This document shows, one piece after another, positions 25,841 through 34,737 of a stretch of 61,386 nt of DNA. Source of the DNA: a virus; the IMG/VR virus record IMGVR_UViG_3300017724_000002, positions 1-61,386 of that record. One strand, given 5' to 3'. A model generated the notes under the pieces. The model worked only from the letters and a program-made list of their open reading frames with translations, searched no databases and was not told the origin of the DNA. The translations under genes were made by a program, and so were the position numbers. Every line of letters begins with the position of its first letter. Positions within the stretch are counted from its first letter, which is position 1.

Positions 25841-28069
25841 TCATAACCATTCCATAGAATCTGAACCGTTTAGGGCATTCTCAAGAGTAATGACATTCCA
25901 ACCCATGACTGCATAATAAGGTAAAACTTTCTTGTAAATGAATCGTTCTGCGATATGTCGATAACCAATATGCGCAATACCTTCTATTTCAGAAGGGTCA
26001 TCAAACGCAATGTATGCGCCGTTATTGTCAAGTGTTGTCAAGAAGTAATCGTCTTTGCGGTAGCCCTTTCCTAAATGTGTATTAGCCCAGTGCGCACCTG
26101 CTCTTGCCTCTCCGAGAGTAGTGTATTGGTTTAGATTTTTACTTAACTTTGCTTTTATGCACAAATCTGCAATTGGTATCTCTTTGCGCACTACACTGCG
26201 CAGTAAATTTTCAATTGAAGAAGTGATTTCAGTTTCATTTTTGTGTTGTAAAATTCCTGTTACTACGGAAGATAGCGCACTTTTACATGCCTTCGGCAAT
26301 CTTCCCTGTTTCATTTCAATGCCCTTAACATATATTTGAGGGTCATGGTGTGCGCCGTCAGTCCATGATACGCTCGCCGCATAGCGGTTCTTAGCCATAA
26401 TTAAGAAAGTGTCGCACCACTTCTCAAACTCGGTTTCAATAGGATTCATGCGCTGATTGACTACGCTTAACAATTGAAGTCCTTTTTCGGGAGAGGCAAC
26501 ATCACACATGATAGAGTCAGTATGGCCGTAGCGCACTGTGCAACCTAACTCATTCGCAATATCACGCAGTCGGAACAGTGTTTGGCGGGAAGTGTATGTT
26601 ATCGCCGCCGCAATATCGGGGTGATAGAAACCACACTTCGAGTCACCTGCTACCCCGTACATCGAAGCGACGAGGGATTTTGTTGCGTACTGTAATGCGT
26701 CATACTTTTTGCTCTCTTTATCGGTTTGCGCAGACTTCATTTGTTCCTTGTATTTGTTGCGCAGAACAGTCATGTTATCCATCTGCCTACCGAGCAAACC
26801 AGTTTTTCTTTTGCTAAACATGACTCCGTTGCCGCAGTCAAACCCTGTTTTATCAAGAGTAGTCCAACAAATATTGTGCAGTTTAACATTACTATGATAC
26901 ATCGCTTTAATATCCATAATTCCTATATTCTTATGAACTCCGGCATCAACCTTCATAATATCTGCGCCTTCGTAATCAACCTTCTCAAATTGAGCCTTGC
27001 TCGGTATCTTTTCTTTAAACTCTTTATCACGCAATGCGAGAATAGGAAATACTTTGCTCACATAAGGCGTAGTGCGTATATCGCACTGAACAATATGTTG
27101 AATCGCAGTAAAATAGTCAAGTGCGCCGACCAAACCATCTAACTTAGGTAAAAGGCGCACATCTTGCATAGCGTAGTCAAGATATGTTCCGAAGTCGGAA
27201 TAGTAGGTATCGTGTCCGTCTTTTAACTCGACCTTTGTTTCACCTAAACAGTATTCTGAAACTGCGCCTAATCCCATTGAAGGCAGTTGACCGTTCTTCA
27301 AAGTCCATAACTTCTTGAAAGAAATCATCATGTCTATTGTGTTGTAGCCTGCAATTGGTTGCGCCCATTCCCCGAAGTCATAACGCACTTTGCGCATAGG
27401 TGATAGAGAGCGAATATCCAGTTTGTTTGCTTTGAAACGCTTGAATAACTGTTGGCAGTCTGCATTGACTACATTCCAACCAGTCAGTATATCGGGGTCT
27501 TTTCTGCGCATAAACTGAGCGAAGTATTGTAATAATGACTTTTCATCCTTGAAAATCTTGATTTGCCTTTCACCTTTGCATACCTTCAAGCCTTCGGGGT
27601 GTTCTTTGCATGGTATTTCATCATAAAGACCACTTTCATATTCGGGATGATGCGCCAAAACAAACTCGCCTTCAAAAGAATCGTGAATAACAATGATTGT
27701 TATTTCGCCACTTTCAGTTTTCCATTCCATGTCAAAGAACCAAGTCCTGTGTTCATACATCGGTATATTGACATTGTTTTCAACGAGAACCCTGTTAGTG
27801 TGCGCAATGTTAGCCTCCCATGTGCGCACCTTTTTTGCGGAGGCTGAAAGTTCATGGGTGGTTTGGAATACAACCTTTCGTAGTTTCTCTCCGTAAAGTC
27901 CTTCGTAACCTTCATCGGGCAAGACTGAAAAGGGAGGTGTTAATTTACCTATATTTTCTTCTTCGATATAACAAAAAGGGTTACAAGAGTATTTACTTTC
28001 AACACGCTTACCGTCTGCGGTTCTGTATCGAACCAGTATGTCATTCTTCTTCGTTCTCTCCACTATCAA
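25841..28069 (-). CDS. Family B DNA polymerase
   Basis: About 742 aa. 3'-5' exonuclease motifs: FFDMEW (near residue 111), GWNVVNADCQQLF (near 196) and YAMQDVRLL (near 300). Polymerase motif A is MDIKAMYHS (near 385), motif B is KSLVASMYGV (near 462) and motif C is YGHTDSI (near 513). It is the replicative enzyme and would work with the clamp and loader encoded upstream. Odd points: motif C has His in place of the first Asp of YGDTDS, and motif B has Ala in place of the usual Asn before Ser. TTG at 28069 is preferred to TTG 28075 because GGAGG sits 7 nt before it. Confidence 0.9.
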   Translation of the reverse strand: MIVERTKKNDILVRYRTADGKRVESKYSCNPFCYIEEENIGKLTPPFSVLPDEGYEGLYGEKLRKVVFQTTHELSASAKKVRTWEANIAHTNRVLVENNVNIPMYEHRTWFFDMEWKTESGEITIIVIHDSFEGEFVLAHHPEYESGLYDEIPCKEHPEGLKVCKGERQIKIFKDEKSLLQYFAQFMRRKDPDILTGWNVVNADCQQLFKRFKANKLDIRSLSPMRKVRYDFGEWAQPIAGYNTIDMMISFKKLWTLKNGQLPSMGLGAVSEYCLGETKVELKDGHDTYYSDFGTYLDYAMQDVRLLPKLDGLVGALDYFTAIQHIVQCDIRTTPYVSKVFPILALRDKEFKEKIPSKAQFEKVDYEGADIMKVDAGVHKNIGIMDIKAMYHSNVKLHNICWTTLDKTGFDCGNGVMFSKRKTGLLGRQMDNMTVLRNKYKEQMKSAQTDKESKKYDALQYATKSLVASMYGVAGDSKCGFYHPDIAAAITYTSRQTLFRLRDIANELGCTVRYGHTDSIMCDVASPEKGLQLLSVVNQRMNPIETEFEKWCDTFLIMAKNRYAASVSWTDGAHHDPQIYVKGIEMKQGRLPKACKSALSSVVTGILQHKNETEITSSIENLLRSVVRKEIPIADLCIKAKLSKNLNQYTTLGEARAGAHWANTHLGKGYRKDDYFLTTLDNNGAYIAFDDPSEIEGIAHIGYRHIAERFIYKKVLPYYAVMGWNVITLENALNGSDSMEWL

Positions 28070-28511
28070 AGTCAAGCCTCCAAATATTATGATTCGCTAT
28101 GTCATTATAAACCCAATCATACAAACAGTCCTTTACATCATTAAAAGACTCGACTTTTTTGTAGCCGAGGGAGGCAACAACTGTTTCAAGCCGTTCCATT
28201 TTGACATTTTCCAACGGGTTAAGTATTGCAATCTTTGGTATGGGTAGCAATCCTTTATTTCTTTCACGCAAAAGGTATTTGTGTAGTCCTTTACTGCGCC
28301 ATTCTTTGCGCACATAGGTATTACCGACAAACACACAGTCACCGACCACTAAAGAGCCAGTGTATGCTATCGCCTTATTCCATTCAAGTAAAACCCAAAA
28401 ATCCATATCGTCGTAAAAGGCGGGATAGCCTTTTTCTGATGCTCTTTGTAAAGGCGAACCCCATAGTTGTTCAAGTGCTTCGTGAGTGCCGACAACAACG
28501 GTGCTAATCAT
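28041..28511 (-). CDS. GNAT-like acetyltransferase domain protein
   Basis: About 156 aa, starting in an ATGA overlap with the upstream HTH gene. The central part DCVFVGNTYVRKEWRSKGLHKYLLRERNK reads like the beta4-alpha3 acetyl-CoA region of GNAT enzymes (V..x-x-R-x-x-G-x-H-x-x-L). The substrate is unknown. Coupling to a zinc-HTH regulator upstream and polymerase downstream suggests modification of a host or replication protein, an inference. It overlaps the polymerase start by 29 nt. Confidence 0.55.
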   Translation of the reverse strand: MISTVVVGTHEALEQLWGSPLQRASEKGYPAFYDDMDFWVLLEWNKAIAYTGSLVVGDCVFVGNTYVRKEWRSKGLHKYLLRERNKGLLPIPKIAILNPLENVKMERLETVVASLGYKKVESFNDVKDCLYDWVYNDIANHNIWRLDFDSGENEEE

Positions 28512-28816
28512 CTTTTGCGGCCACCAGTATTTCTTGTTTCTATACCGTGTGTTTTTAACCATTTGAAGATAGTCATTGGGGAAACTGCGCATTGTTTTGC
28601 AATATCGGCCATGCTTCTATCTTTGTTAACATATTCTTCAATAAGCCATTGCTCATTACGATATGTCTTTTTAGAATCTAACTCATGGGTTATGTGCGCC
28701 ATGACAAAGTGCGGCTCTCCGCATTCAAGACACACGGACTTTTGCCCCTCACCGTTCTCTAATTCAATCTTTAATTCAGTTTCACATTCTGCGCATTTGT
28801 AGTTTAGTGTTATCAT
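28508..28816 (-). CDS. Zinc-ribbon helix-turn-helix protein
   Basis: This 102-aa protein has an N-terminal zinc ribbon (YKCAECET and VCLECGEPHF, residues 7-36) and a C-terminal homeodomain-like HTH (WLIEEYVNKDRSMADIAKQCAVSPMTIFKWLKTHGI, written here as positions about 28530-28640). The tail GGRKR is basic. It should bind DNA and is a candidate viral transcription regulator. GGGTGA precedes its ATG. Confidence 0.7.
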   Translation of the reverse strand: MITLNYKCAECETELKIELENGEGQKSVCLECGEPHFVMAHITHELDSKKTYRNEQWLIEEYVNKDRSMADIAKQCAVSPMTIFKWLKTHGIETRNTGGRKR

Positions 28817-28817
28817 T

Positions 28818-29186
28818 TCATTTCACCCTTATGTATTCATACGGCGCACTTTTAGGCTTATACCGTTTGACAAATCCCCACTTTTCCATAACCAACATCA
28901 AACCGCCTATGTGGTTTGCAGTTACGGCATTTTGGGGAATCATAATTTTGTTCATTCTTTCAGCAACCACTGTTGAGTTAAGTGATTCGTCTATCTTCAT
29001 GTGATATTGGATTGTAGCCAGTAGCGCAATCTTCCTATTGAATTTGCGCATAGACATTACTTCGCCACATATTGCAAGTAATTCATCAACCTTATCTTGA
29101 GATAATTTTTCAAATGAACGACTGCGCAATGTTCGAGCAAAGTTAGGCTCGCTTCTCATCTTGTCTTGAATATTAATTGGCGGCAT
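28818..29186 (-). CDS. Winged-helix-like small protein
   Basis: About 122 aa. The C-terminal half, VVAERMNKIMIPQNAVTANHIG then LMLVMEKWGFVKRYKPKSAPYEYIRV, has the helix-helix-wing pattern of winged-helix DNA-binding proteins. The start at 29186 (GGGAG 7 nt upstream) overlaps the clamp gene by 14 nt; the frame extends to 29222 but without a ribosome site. Probably a regulator or replication accessory protein. Confidence 0.55.
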   Translation of the reverse strand: MPPINIQDKMRSEPNFARTLRSRSFEKLSQDKVDELLAICGEVMSMRKFNRKIALLATIQYHMKIDESLNSTVVAERMNKIMIPQNAVTANHIGGLMLVMEKWGFVKRYKPKSAPYEYIRVK

Positions 29187-30012
29187 TAACAGACTCCCTT
29201 TGAAAAATACAACCGCCTGCAAAGGATAATCGCAAGGACATTCCGCCGCCGTAAGGTGTCAAGTCGAAGAAAAGTAGTGTAACATCACCCTTTACTGTGC
29301 GCAGAACATTATCCAAACCTCCCGCAATGGTGGCGGTGTTTCCTAAAAAAACATTCTCTTGCAAGAGAGTTTCTGTTTTACCTCTCCCTTCTGCGCCAAC
29401 GGTTAAAATTAAACAATTATTACTCCCAACCTTCATTGTTGAGAAAGTGTAGTTTTCAATCTTCTGTCCGTTCATAGAACCGCTTTCGATAGCAGAACAT
29501 AAGAAATCTGAGTTAAGAGTAATACTCAAAGCGGGTTTGACAACCTCTCCATTCGCTAAAGTATAGCAGTCGGGGTTTAGCATCATAGTATGCTCATACC
29601 TTCTCCGGCTATCTTCGCACCACTCAGCAATTGTTTGTTTAGTGTGCGCAAAAGCCTGTGCTTGACTGCTACTTTGTAGCGTAGTTTGCTTTGAAGCGGA
29701 TTGTATTTTTATTTTGTTGTCTTTGCGAGTTAGAGTAATTAAGCCGGAATGCTTTGATAGTGCGCCGAGTAATAATGAAATATCCGCCACTGGTATTCTT
29801 CCTTCTTCATCTTTGCTATGGATATGTTCGCAAAAAGAAGATATGCTTGAAGTACCGTCACGCACTATGTTAAATGTGCGCACTTTATCGTTCTCGATGT
29901 AAAGAATTGTTCCTTTGACTTGGGGAATCATCTTCCCGTTGATATTAGCCATTCTTTGTGTTCTCTTTAGAAGGGTTACTAAGCCTTCTTTCTGTATCTC
30001 TATTTTCTCCAT
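29173..30012 (-). CDS. PCNA-like sliding clamp (divergent)
   Basis: About 279 aa starting at the leaderless ATG 30012. The segment ISLLLGALSKHSGLITLTRKDNKIKIQS is the best match to PCNA/beta-clamp topology, and the repeated strand patterns in both halves plus RLSFAGGCIF near the end agree with a two-domain clamp. It would tether the family B polymerase. Lies in the same block as polymerase and clamp loader. Sequence divergence is high, so identification rests partly on context. Confidence 0.6.
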   Translation of the reverse strand: MEKIEIQKEGLVTLLKRTQRMANINGKMIPQVKGTILYIENDKVRTFNIVRDGTSSISSFCEHIHSKDEEGRIPVADISLLLGALSKHSGLITLTRKDNKIKIQSASKQTTLQSSSQAQAFAHTKQTIAEWCEDSRRRYEHTMMLNPDCYTLANGEVVKPALSITLNSDFLCSAIESGSMNGQKIENYTFSTMKVGSNNCLILTVGAEGRGKTETLLQENVFLGNTATIAGGLDNVLRTVKGDVTLLFFDLTPYGGGMSLRLSFAGGCIFQRESVNAAN

Positions 30013-30033
30013 GATAAGCCATACTCCGTTGTA

Positions 30034-30041
30034 GTTATAAA
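30034..30041 (-). promoter_or_regulatory. TATA box of clamp gene
   Basis: GGTTTATAAC on the minus strand, centred 25.5 nt before ATG 30012. It sits partly over the terminal region of the preceding gene (stop at 30044), so initiation occurs inside the operon. Confidence 0.7.
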
Positions 30042-30043
30042 CC

Positions 30044-30295
30044 TCACGCTTCAACAATTTCAACGACTTGCCCCTTTTGCTTTCTCATCTTATTTAGTAT
30101 TCTTTCGCATTGCGCACAGTTAGGATATTTACCCTTCGCAAAGGAAGGAATATGCTCATGCTTTCCTACTGACGGGAAGCCACGACAAAGAAGATACGAA
30201 TACTTGCCATCGGGGGTGCATTCAACCGCATAATGTAAGCGTTCTGAACGACCTTGCATCTGAACAAGTTTTATCTTCTTCGGCTTCTGCGCCAA
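30044..30295 (-). CDS. Small Cys-containing basic protein
   Basis: This 83-aa protein contains YPNCAQCERILNKMRKQKG and two further Cys, a likely single zinc site. It begins with TTG at 30295, 8 nt after GGGG located at the end of the RecA-like gene. Basic character (KPKKIKLVQ at the start) suggests nucleic-acid binding. No family recognised. Confidence 0.55.
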   Translation of the reverse strand: MAQKPKKIKLVQMQGRSERLHYAVECTPDGKYSYLLCRGFPSVGKHEHIPSFAKGKYPNCAQCERILNKMRKQKGQVVEIVEA

Positions 30296-30299
30296 AAAA

Positions 30300-31256
30300 T
30301 CAGCCCCAAGTCAAGAAGGGTAAGCCAGTCCATGTGACTTCTCCATCCTTGACACTTAGGACAGTGTGTGTTGAACCTAAATGTTGTTGGTTGAAGCCCT
30401 TCATTTCTTCGATTGATGCTCTAATCTCCCATGCGCCTTCTTCAAGACTCTTATCGGCCTTAACGCCTGCGGCTAGGTCGCCTTTTTTGGTGTACCTAGT
30501 CATCCACAATTGTTGCGCAAATAGGCGCATAGTGCCTTTTTCCCATTCGGGTTCTTCGCCAATCTTCATCAATCCCTTTTGACCGTTGCCAACATCTGCG
30601 AATTGCTTCTTGTCTTTCAAGTGAAATGTGAAAAATACTGCGTCAACAGGCAATTGATGCGCTCTATTTGCAATATCACGGAACAATTTGTTTCGTATGC
30701 GCCATTCGGCTTGATTGAATTTGTCGCCATCTTCAACATTCACAGGGTTTTTTGAACGGTTCATTAGAACATCAGTCATTGCAAACTCGCACCACTTCAA
30801 GAATGATGACATTCCATCCATAATTACTGCGCCTACTTCGCCATCCCTGCACTTCTGCGCAACAATGTTAATGAAGTGACCCATTTTATCGACTAATGCC
30901 GTGTAGTTGGTTGAATTGTCCTCATTAAAAATCGTATCATCCAGTTCATCATAAAGAGGAATGACGAGAATATTTTCATCATCGGGATAGTTTGCTGAAA
31001 CAGTCTGCATTGCGCTATTATCAACATCGAAGATGATAATTTGCTTATCTGCGCCGATGTGTTGACGAGCGAGTGAAACCGCAGTACCAGTCTTAGCGGT
31101 ATTTTCTTTACCTACAAGAGCCATGCGTACTGTTTGAGTACGAGAACGCTTCTGCGCAAACAATTCTGCGTAGTGCGCTTTCATATCTCTAGTCTGAGCC
31201 TTTGGTTCTTCTGCCTTGTCTGCTTTCTTCTTTGCGTTAGCCCATGCGTTTGCCAT
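30300..31256 (-). CDS. RecA/Sak4-like recombination ATPase
   Basis: About 318 aa. Walker A is GKENTAKT (residues 49-56), Walker B is VGAVIMDGMSS (141-151), and the core around FTFHLKDKKQF resembles RecA-fold single-strand annealing proteins of the Sak4/AAA_24 type found in phages. It probably helps strand annealing or replication-linked recombination with the ERCC4 and Cas4-like nucleases. ATG 31256 has GGTGA 5 nt upstream and is preferred to the ATG at 31268. Confidence 0.75.
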   Translation of the reverse strand: MANAWANAKKKADKAEEPKAQTRDMKAHYAELFAQKRSRTQTVRMALVGKENTAKTGTAVSLARQHIGADKQIIIFDVDNSAMQTVSANYPDDENILVIPLYDELDDTIFNEDNSTNYTALVDKMGHFINIVAQKCRDGEVGAVIMDGMSSFLKWCEFAMTDVLMNRSKNPVNVEDGDKFNQAEWRIRNKLFRDIANRAHQLPVDAVFFTFHLKDKKQFADVGNGQKGLMKIGEEPEWEKGTMRLFAQQLWMTRYTKKGDLAAGVKADKSLEEGAWEIRASIEEMKGFNQQHLGSTHTVLSVKDGEVTWTGLPFLTWG

Positions 31257-31261
31257 CAAAT

Positions 31262-32503
31262 TCACCATCCTAAGTCTGCGCCTTCTTCTGCGCCGGTTTC
31301 TTCTTCTGATGATACTTCAACACCTTCAACGGAGTCCATAGTCCACCAACCACTGACACTCATGCGTGGCATTCCGGTGGTCTTGTCAATCCAACCTCCA
31401 CCGACTGCGACAACCAATGAGCCGACTGCGAAATCAACCTTTGATTCTTCTTCCTTTGAAACCCATAGGTCAATAGGTGCGATAGGGGAAGTAATGTCAA
31501 GGTCTGCAAGTGTAATGATATAGCCACCTTGCTCTCTTGGGTCAATGTGCGCTACCTCAAGAGGTAATGCGCAAAGTGCATCCCACTTTTCTTTGTCAGA
31601 AAGTGTTGAAAGCCAACCTTCTATGTCTGCAAGTCCAGTTAAAGGAGTAGCACCGACTAAATCTTTGAGTAGTCCGTCACCGCTTGAGTCAAACGGCGCA
31701 CTGTCATACATACTGATTAGTGAGTCATCTTGACTGAATACCGAAACACCCGACTTTGTGTAACCAATATCACCATTCTTGCCGAGTTTGACCGGCAATG
31801 TACCAGTGATAAATGTTGGATGGATTGTCTTTGCATCTTCGCCGTTAAATCTAACTTTAATCGGTCTGATGGTCTTGTTATCCGCACTGTTACCCAAAAA
31901 TACGCAGTCACGCATTGGTTCACTTTGCGCACGATAGCGACCATATCTGTAATTAGGGCTACCGGAAGGCCATGTTGGGGAAGATTTATCAGCAACCATA
32001 ACAAATGAGCCTGTTCCATCTTCTAAGTCCATTGCCGCTTTAGGCAAGGAGTCAAGATGTTTTTCTGCGCAAGCCACTTCAAAGGGTTGTTTAGCCTCAA
32101 GTGTTGGGTTATGCACATATGTATATCCGCCATTGACCGAATCGTGGTTGAATAATGCGCAGACACCTTGAGAAACCAAAGCCTTGCGAGCATCTTCGTC
32201 AAGTCCTCTTAACTGATTCTTCATGTTTTCATATTGTCGTGCCGCAATGTCCTTTGTGCGTGGAACGCTAACAAACATTCCTTCGATGTTTTCGCAACCA
32301 CTGCGAGCAAGTCTTGCAGTGATAACTCTCATTTCTGCCGCCGCCATTCTTAGGCACTTCATGTCAATATCCTCTTGGGATAATCCATTTGCCTTTAAGT
32401 TTGCACTGTTAGCAGAAAGCACAGTTTCGTGCTTTGCAAGCAGTGTTTCCACAGGGCATCCAACATTCTTTGCTACTCTTTCTATTATCTTTTCGTCAAC
32501 CAT
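31262..32503 (-). CDS. Putative single-stranded DNA-binding protein
   Basis: This 413-aa protein is first in its transcript and directly precedes the RecA-like gene. The middle and C-terminal parts are beta-rich and OB-fold-like (IRPIKVRFNGEDAKTIHP, LVVAVGGGWIDKTTGM). It ends with an acidic tail closing in DLGW, similar in style to the acidic-aromatic tips that SSB proteins use to recruit partners. No diagnostic RPA zinc finger is seen. SSB function is inferred from tail, neighbours and fold pattern. Confidence 0.45.
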   Translation of the reverse strand: MVDEKIIERVAKNVGCPVETLLAKHETVLSANSANLKANGLSQEDIDMKCLRMAAAEMRVITARLARSGCENIEGMFVSVPRTKDIAARQYENMKNQLRGLDEDARKALVSQGVCALFNHDSVNGGYTYVHNPTLEAKQPFEVACAEKHLDSLPKAAMDLEDGTGSFVMVADKSSPTWPSGSPNYRYGRYRAQSEPMRDCVFLGNSADNKTIRPIKVRFNGEDAKTIHPTFITGTLPVKLGKNGDIGYTKSGVSVFSQDDSLISMYDSAPFDSSGDGLLKDLVGATPLTGLADIEGWLSTLSDKEKWDALCALPLEVAHIDPREQGGYIITLADLDITSPIAPIDLWVSKEEESKVDFAVGSLVVAVGGGWIDKTTGMPRMSVSGWWTMDSVEGVEVSSEEETGAEEGADLGW

Positions 32504-32543
32504 TTTTTCATTCTCCGGTGTATTTTGTCCTTAGTGTGTTATC

Positions 32544-32551
32544 CATATAAA
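32544..32551 (-). promoter_or_regulatory. TATA box upstream of putative SSB gene
   Basis: GGGTTTATATG on the minus strand. The predicted start near 32521 gives an 18-nt leader that includes GGAG before ATG 32503. Confidence 0.7.
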
Positions 32552-32559
32552 CCCAGTGG

Positions 32560-33447
32560 TTATATCCCAAGCATTCGGGTAAAATCCCATCTGACAATGC
32601 TTTCATCAACGCCATTTACCAAATCACGCTCGCTTGTTATTGCCGCCTCAACGACTTTAGCAACCGCATTAGGGTTTGTTGGATTATTCACTGCGTAGTC
32701 AAATACTGTGCGCACTACGCTACGCATATTTGCATTACCGAGCATTTTCACTGCTTGTTCCAAAGCCTTCTCGGTTGAAGCAAGGCGCAGAAATCTTCGT
32801 GCGTCAAAATCTCCGCCGATTGATTCTAAGTAACGCCATGCAGTGTCATTATTCATGCCGCATACTGCTTGCAGTGCGCCTATTGCATTGCGCAAATCGC
32901 CAGTATGAATATTGCAAATGAAGTCAACCTCTTTTTCAACGGCATATCCTTCATGGTCTGCGATGGAGAGCAGGTAGTCTTTCATATCTTGTTTCGTATG
33001 GGGTGCGAAAGTACGCACTTGACACCTTGATTGAAGCCATTGTGAAACTTTGCTCAAATCATTGCAAGTTAAGATGAAGTAAGCATCTGAGGTTTCAATA
33101 ACACCTTTTAATGCGCTTTGCGCCGCAGGGGTTAATTGGTCTGCCTCATCAAGAAGAATGATTGTTTGTTTGTAGCCATTCTGCGCAAGAGGGATTAAGT
33201 CATCTTCAACAAACTCGATACCCCTAGTTCTCTTGGATGAAGCATTGAAAGTGTGCAAAGTGTAACCCAAACTATGCGCAAGAATATTCGCCAGTGTAGT
33301 TTTGCCTGTGCCTGCACCGACTGAATAAAATAGAAAGTGTTGCATAGGTGCATCTCCTTCAATTATTCTGCTTATTTCTTGCACAATGGTTCTTTGACCG
33401 ACAAAATTATCTATTGTCTTTGGTCTGTATTTCTCCCACCAAATCAT
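32560..33447 (-). CDS. Replication factor C small subunit-like clamp loader
   Basis: This 295-aa AAA+ protein opens with the RFC signature WWEKYRPKTIDNFVGQ. Walker A is GAGTGKTT (44-51), Walker B is IILLDEADQ (96-104) and the arginine-finger motif is QSRCQV (about 138-143). It should load the PCNA-like clamp. No large RFC subunit was found, so it may act as a homopentamer or with host RFC-L. It starts in an overlap with a 55-aa zinc-ribbon gene. Confidence 0.9.
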   Translation of the reverse strand: MIWWEKYRPKTIDNFVGQRTIVQEISRIIEGDAPMQHFLFYSVGAGTGKTTLANILAHSLGYTLHTFNASSKRTRGIEFVEDDLIPLAQNGYKQTIILLDEADQLTPAAQSALKGVIETSDAYFILTCNDLSKVSQWLQSRCQVRTFAPHTKQDMKDYLLSIADHEGYAVEKEVDFICNIHTGDLRNAIGALQAVCGMNNDTAWRYLESIGGDFDARRFLRLASTEKALEQAVKMLGNANMRSVVRTVFDYAVNNPTNPNAVAKVVEAAITSERDLVNGVDESIVRWDFTRMLGI

Positions 33448-33611
33448 CTCATCCTCTCCATTTCATCTCTATGGTAGTAGTGCATTTCTATGTCATATAA
33501 CTCATCTGCGCACTCTTTGCATACTTGTTGTGATTCGGTAGCAATAGCATCTTCGCACATCATGCAAAGAACACCCCTTCTTTTCAAGAAGTATTTGATA
33601 ATGCGCATCAT
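33444..33611 (-). CDS. Small zinc-ribbon protein (55 aa)
   Basis: Encodes MMRIIKYFLKRRGVLCMMCE, then VCKECADEL, with Cys16/19 and Cys31/34 in two CxxC pairs. It starts directly after the stop of the preceding gene and ends with an ATGA overlap onto the clamp loader. Same class as several tiny zinc-binding genes in this genome. Confidence 0.6.
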   Translation of the reverse strand: MMRIIKYFLKRRGVLCMMCEDAIATESQQVCKECADELYDIEMHYYHRDEMERMR

Positions 33612-33884
33612 TTAACAACCCACCATGTCATCATCGTCATACATTCTATCTCTAAACGCTTGATAAGCCGCATCTTCTGCGTCTGACTTAACTTGTTCCC
33701 AGTCAACATATTCGTGTTGCTGACTTGCTATTTCATGCGCAATATCATAAAGAGTATCGTCGTTATGTAAATACTCACGCAACATTTCCTTCATTTCTTC
33801 TTCTGTTAAAGAGTCCATAATCATTTCGACGGCGGAATTATAACCGCATTCTTCTGCAATATCGTTTGCGCCTTGACTGCTCAT
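33612..33884 (-). CDS. Acidic hypothetical protein
   Basis: This 90-aa protein is strongly acidic (DAEDAAYQAFRDRMYDDDDM) and helical. It overlaps the kinase gene upstream by 4 nt. Acidic small proteins in archaeal viruses can mimic DNA; that idea has no direct support here. Confidence 0.6.
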   Translation of the reverse strand: MSSQGANDIAEECGYNSAVEMIMDSLTEEEMKEMLREYLHNDDTLYDIAHEIASQQHEYVDWEQVKSDAEDAAYQAFRDRMYDDDDMVGC

Positions 33885-34492
33885 TCGTATTCACCTTCCA
33901 GTATTTCATCAATGAAAGGGCGCAATGCTTTGAACATGCCCTTTGGCGAAAGACCCGCCGTATTGAGGGTTAAAATTTTATGTGGGTTTTTTAACTCGCC
34001 TTCCGATGCAGAATAGTACATAGCAGTTTCAGAATAATGCGCAAGCCTTTCGGGATTTGCGCCTCTTGCAATCAGTGTGCTTTCGGGCGCACGCAACTTT
34101 ATGAGTATGCCGTTCTCGATGCAGAAGTCTGCTTCGTTATGATGGCGCACATCGTCTATTATTACAATTGATGTTTCTTTTTGGCGGTTGACTGAATCAC
34201 GCAATGCGTCAATCCAGTAATCATCATCAACCATTTCTCGCTTTGCTTGACCCAACGCTTGTAGCAGTGGGCGCACCGATTCTTTATGTTCTGCTTCTTT
34301 CAAAGACAAAAAGTATCTTGCTTCTGCTGAACCATGATTCGGCCAAAGAGCATTTGCTACTTCTTGCCGGACTGCTTCTGCGAATGAAAATGTCATTGTT
34401 GTATGCGTATGTGAAAGGTATTCCTCAAGCAAACGAGCAAGGCTTGATTTACCAGTGCGCATACGACCTGCGATTCCTATAATGAAAATCAT
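33881..34492 (-). CDS. Deoxynucleoside monophosphate kinase
   Basis: About 203 aa. P-loop GIAGRMRTGKSSLA (6-19), LQALGQAKREMVDDDYWIDAL (nucleotide-binding region similar to T4 gp1), and IIDDVRHHNEADF carrying the Walker-B-like Asp pair. It phosphorylates dNMPs for DNA synthesis. The start is in an ATGA overlap at 34492. Confidence 0.8.
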   Translation of the reverse strand: MIFIIGIAGRMRTGKSSLARLLEEYLSHTHTTMTFSFAEAVRQEVANALWPNHGSAEARYFLSLKEAEHKESVRPLLQALGQAKREMVDDDYWIDALRDSVNRQKETSIVIIDDVRHHNEADFCIENGILIKLRAPESTLIARGANPERLAHYSETAMYYSASEGELKNPHKILTLNTAGLSPKGMFKALRPFIDEILEGEYE

Positions 34493-34707
34493 AACCAATC
34501 AGCCCCTTTGGATTCGACCTTCAAAACATTGCCCTTGCCTAACAAATATGCAGGTTTCCCATTAGGGAAGCACTTAGGACAAGTCTTTAACGCCATAGCC
34601 TGCGCATCGGTTAAGTTAGGTCTATGCTCAACAGGTTCGCCACAAGCGTATGTTGGGTTTGAAGTGTTATACTTATTATTGCTCTTGTGTAAGTATCTTT
34701 CCGCCAT
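34489..34707 (-). CDS. Hypothetical zinc-binding protein
   Basis: 72 aa from the leaderless ATG 34707. CPKC and an upstream YACGEPVEHRPNL may form a zinc site. The open frame goes back to 34758, but the TATA box at 34730-34737 lies inside it and predicts transcription to begin at the ATG used here. Confidence 0.6.
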   Translation of the reverse strand: MAERYLHKSNNKYNTSNPTYACGEPVEHRPNLTDAQAMALKTCPKCFPNGKPAYLLGKGNVLKVESKGADWL

Positions 34708-34729
34708 GTTTGTAAGGAATATAACTGTC

Positions 34730-34737
34730 CTCTTAAA
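34730..34737 (-). promoter_or_regulatory. TATA box, leaderless
   Basis: GGGTTTAAGAG on the minus strand, centred 26.5 nt before ATG 34707. It overlaps the end of the upstream coding region (stop 34733-34735). Confidence 0.6.

Noticed and set aside
26578-27142. Plus-strand open frames opposite the polymerase gene
   Set aside because: They are long antisense frames with no ribosome site or promoter and unusual Cys/Phe-rich composition, typical of shadows.
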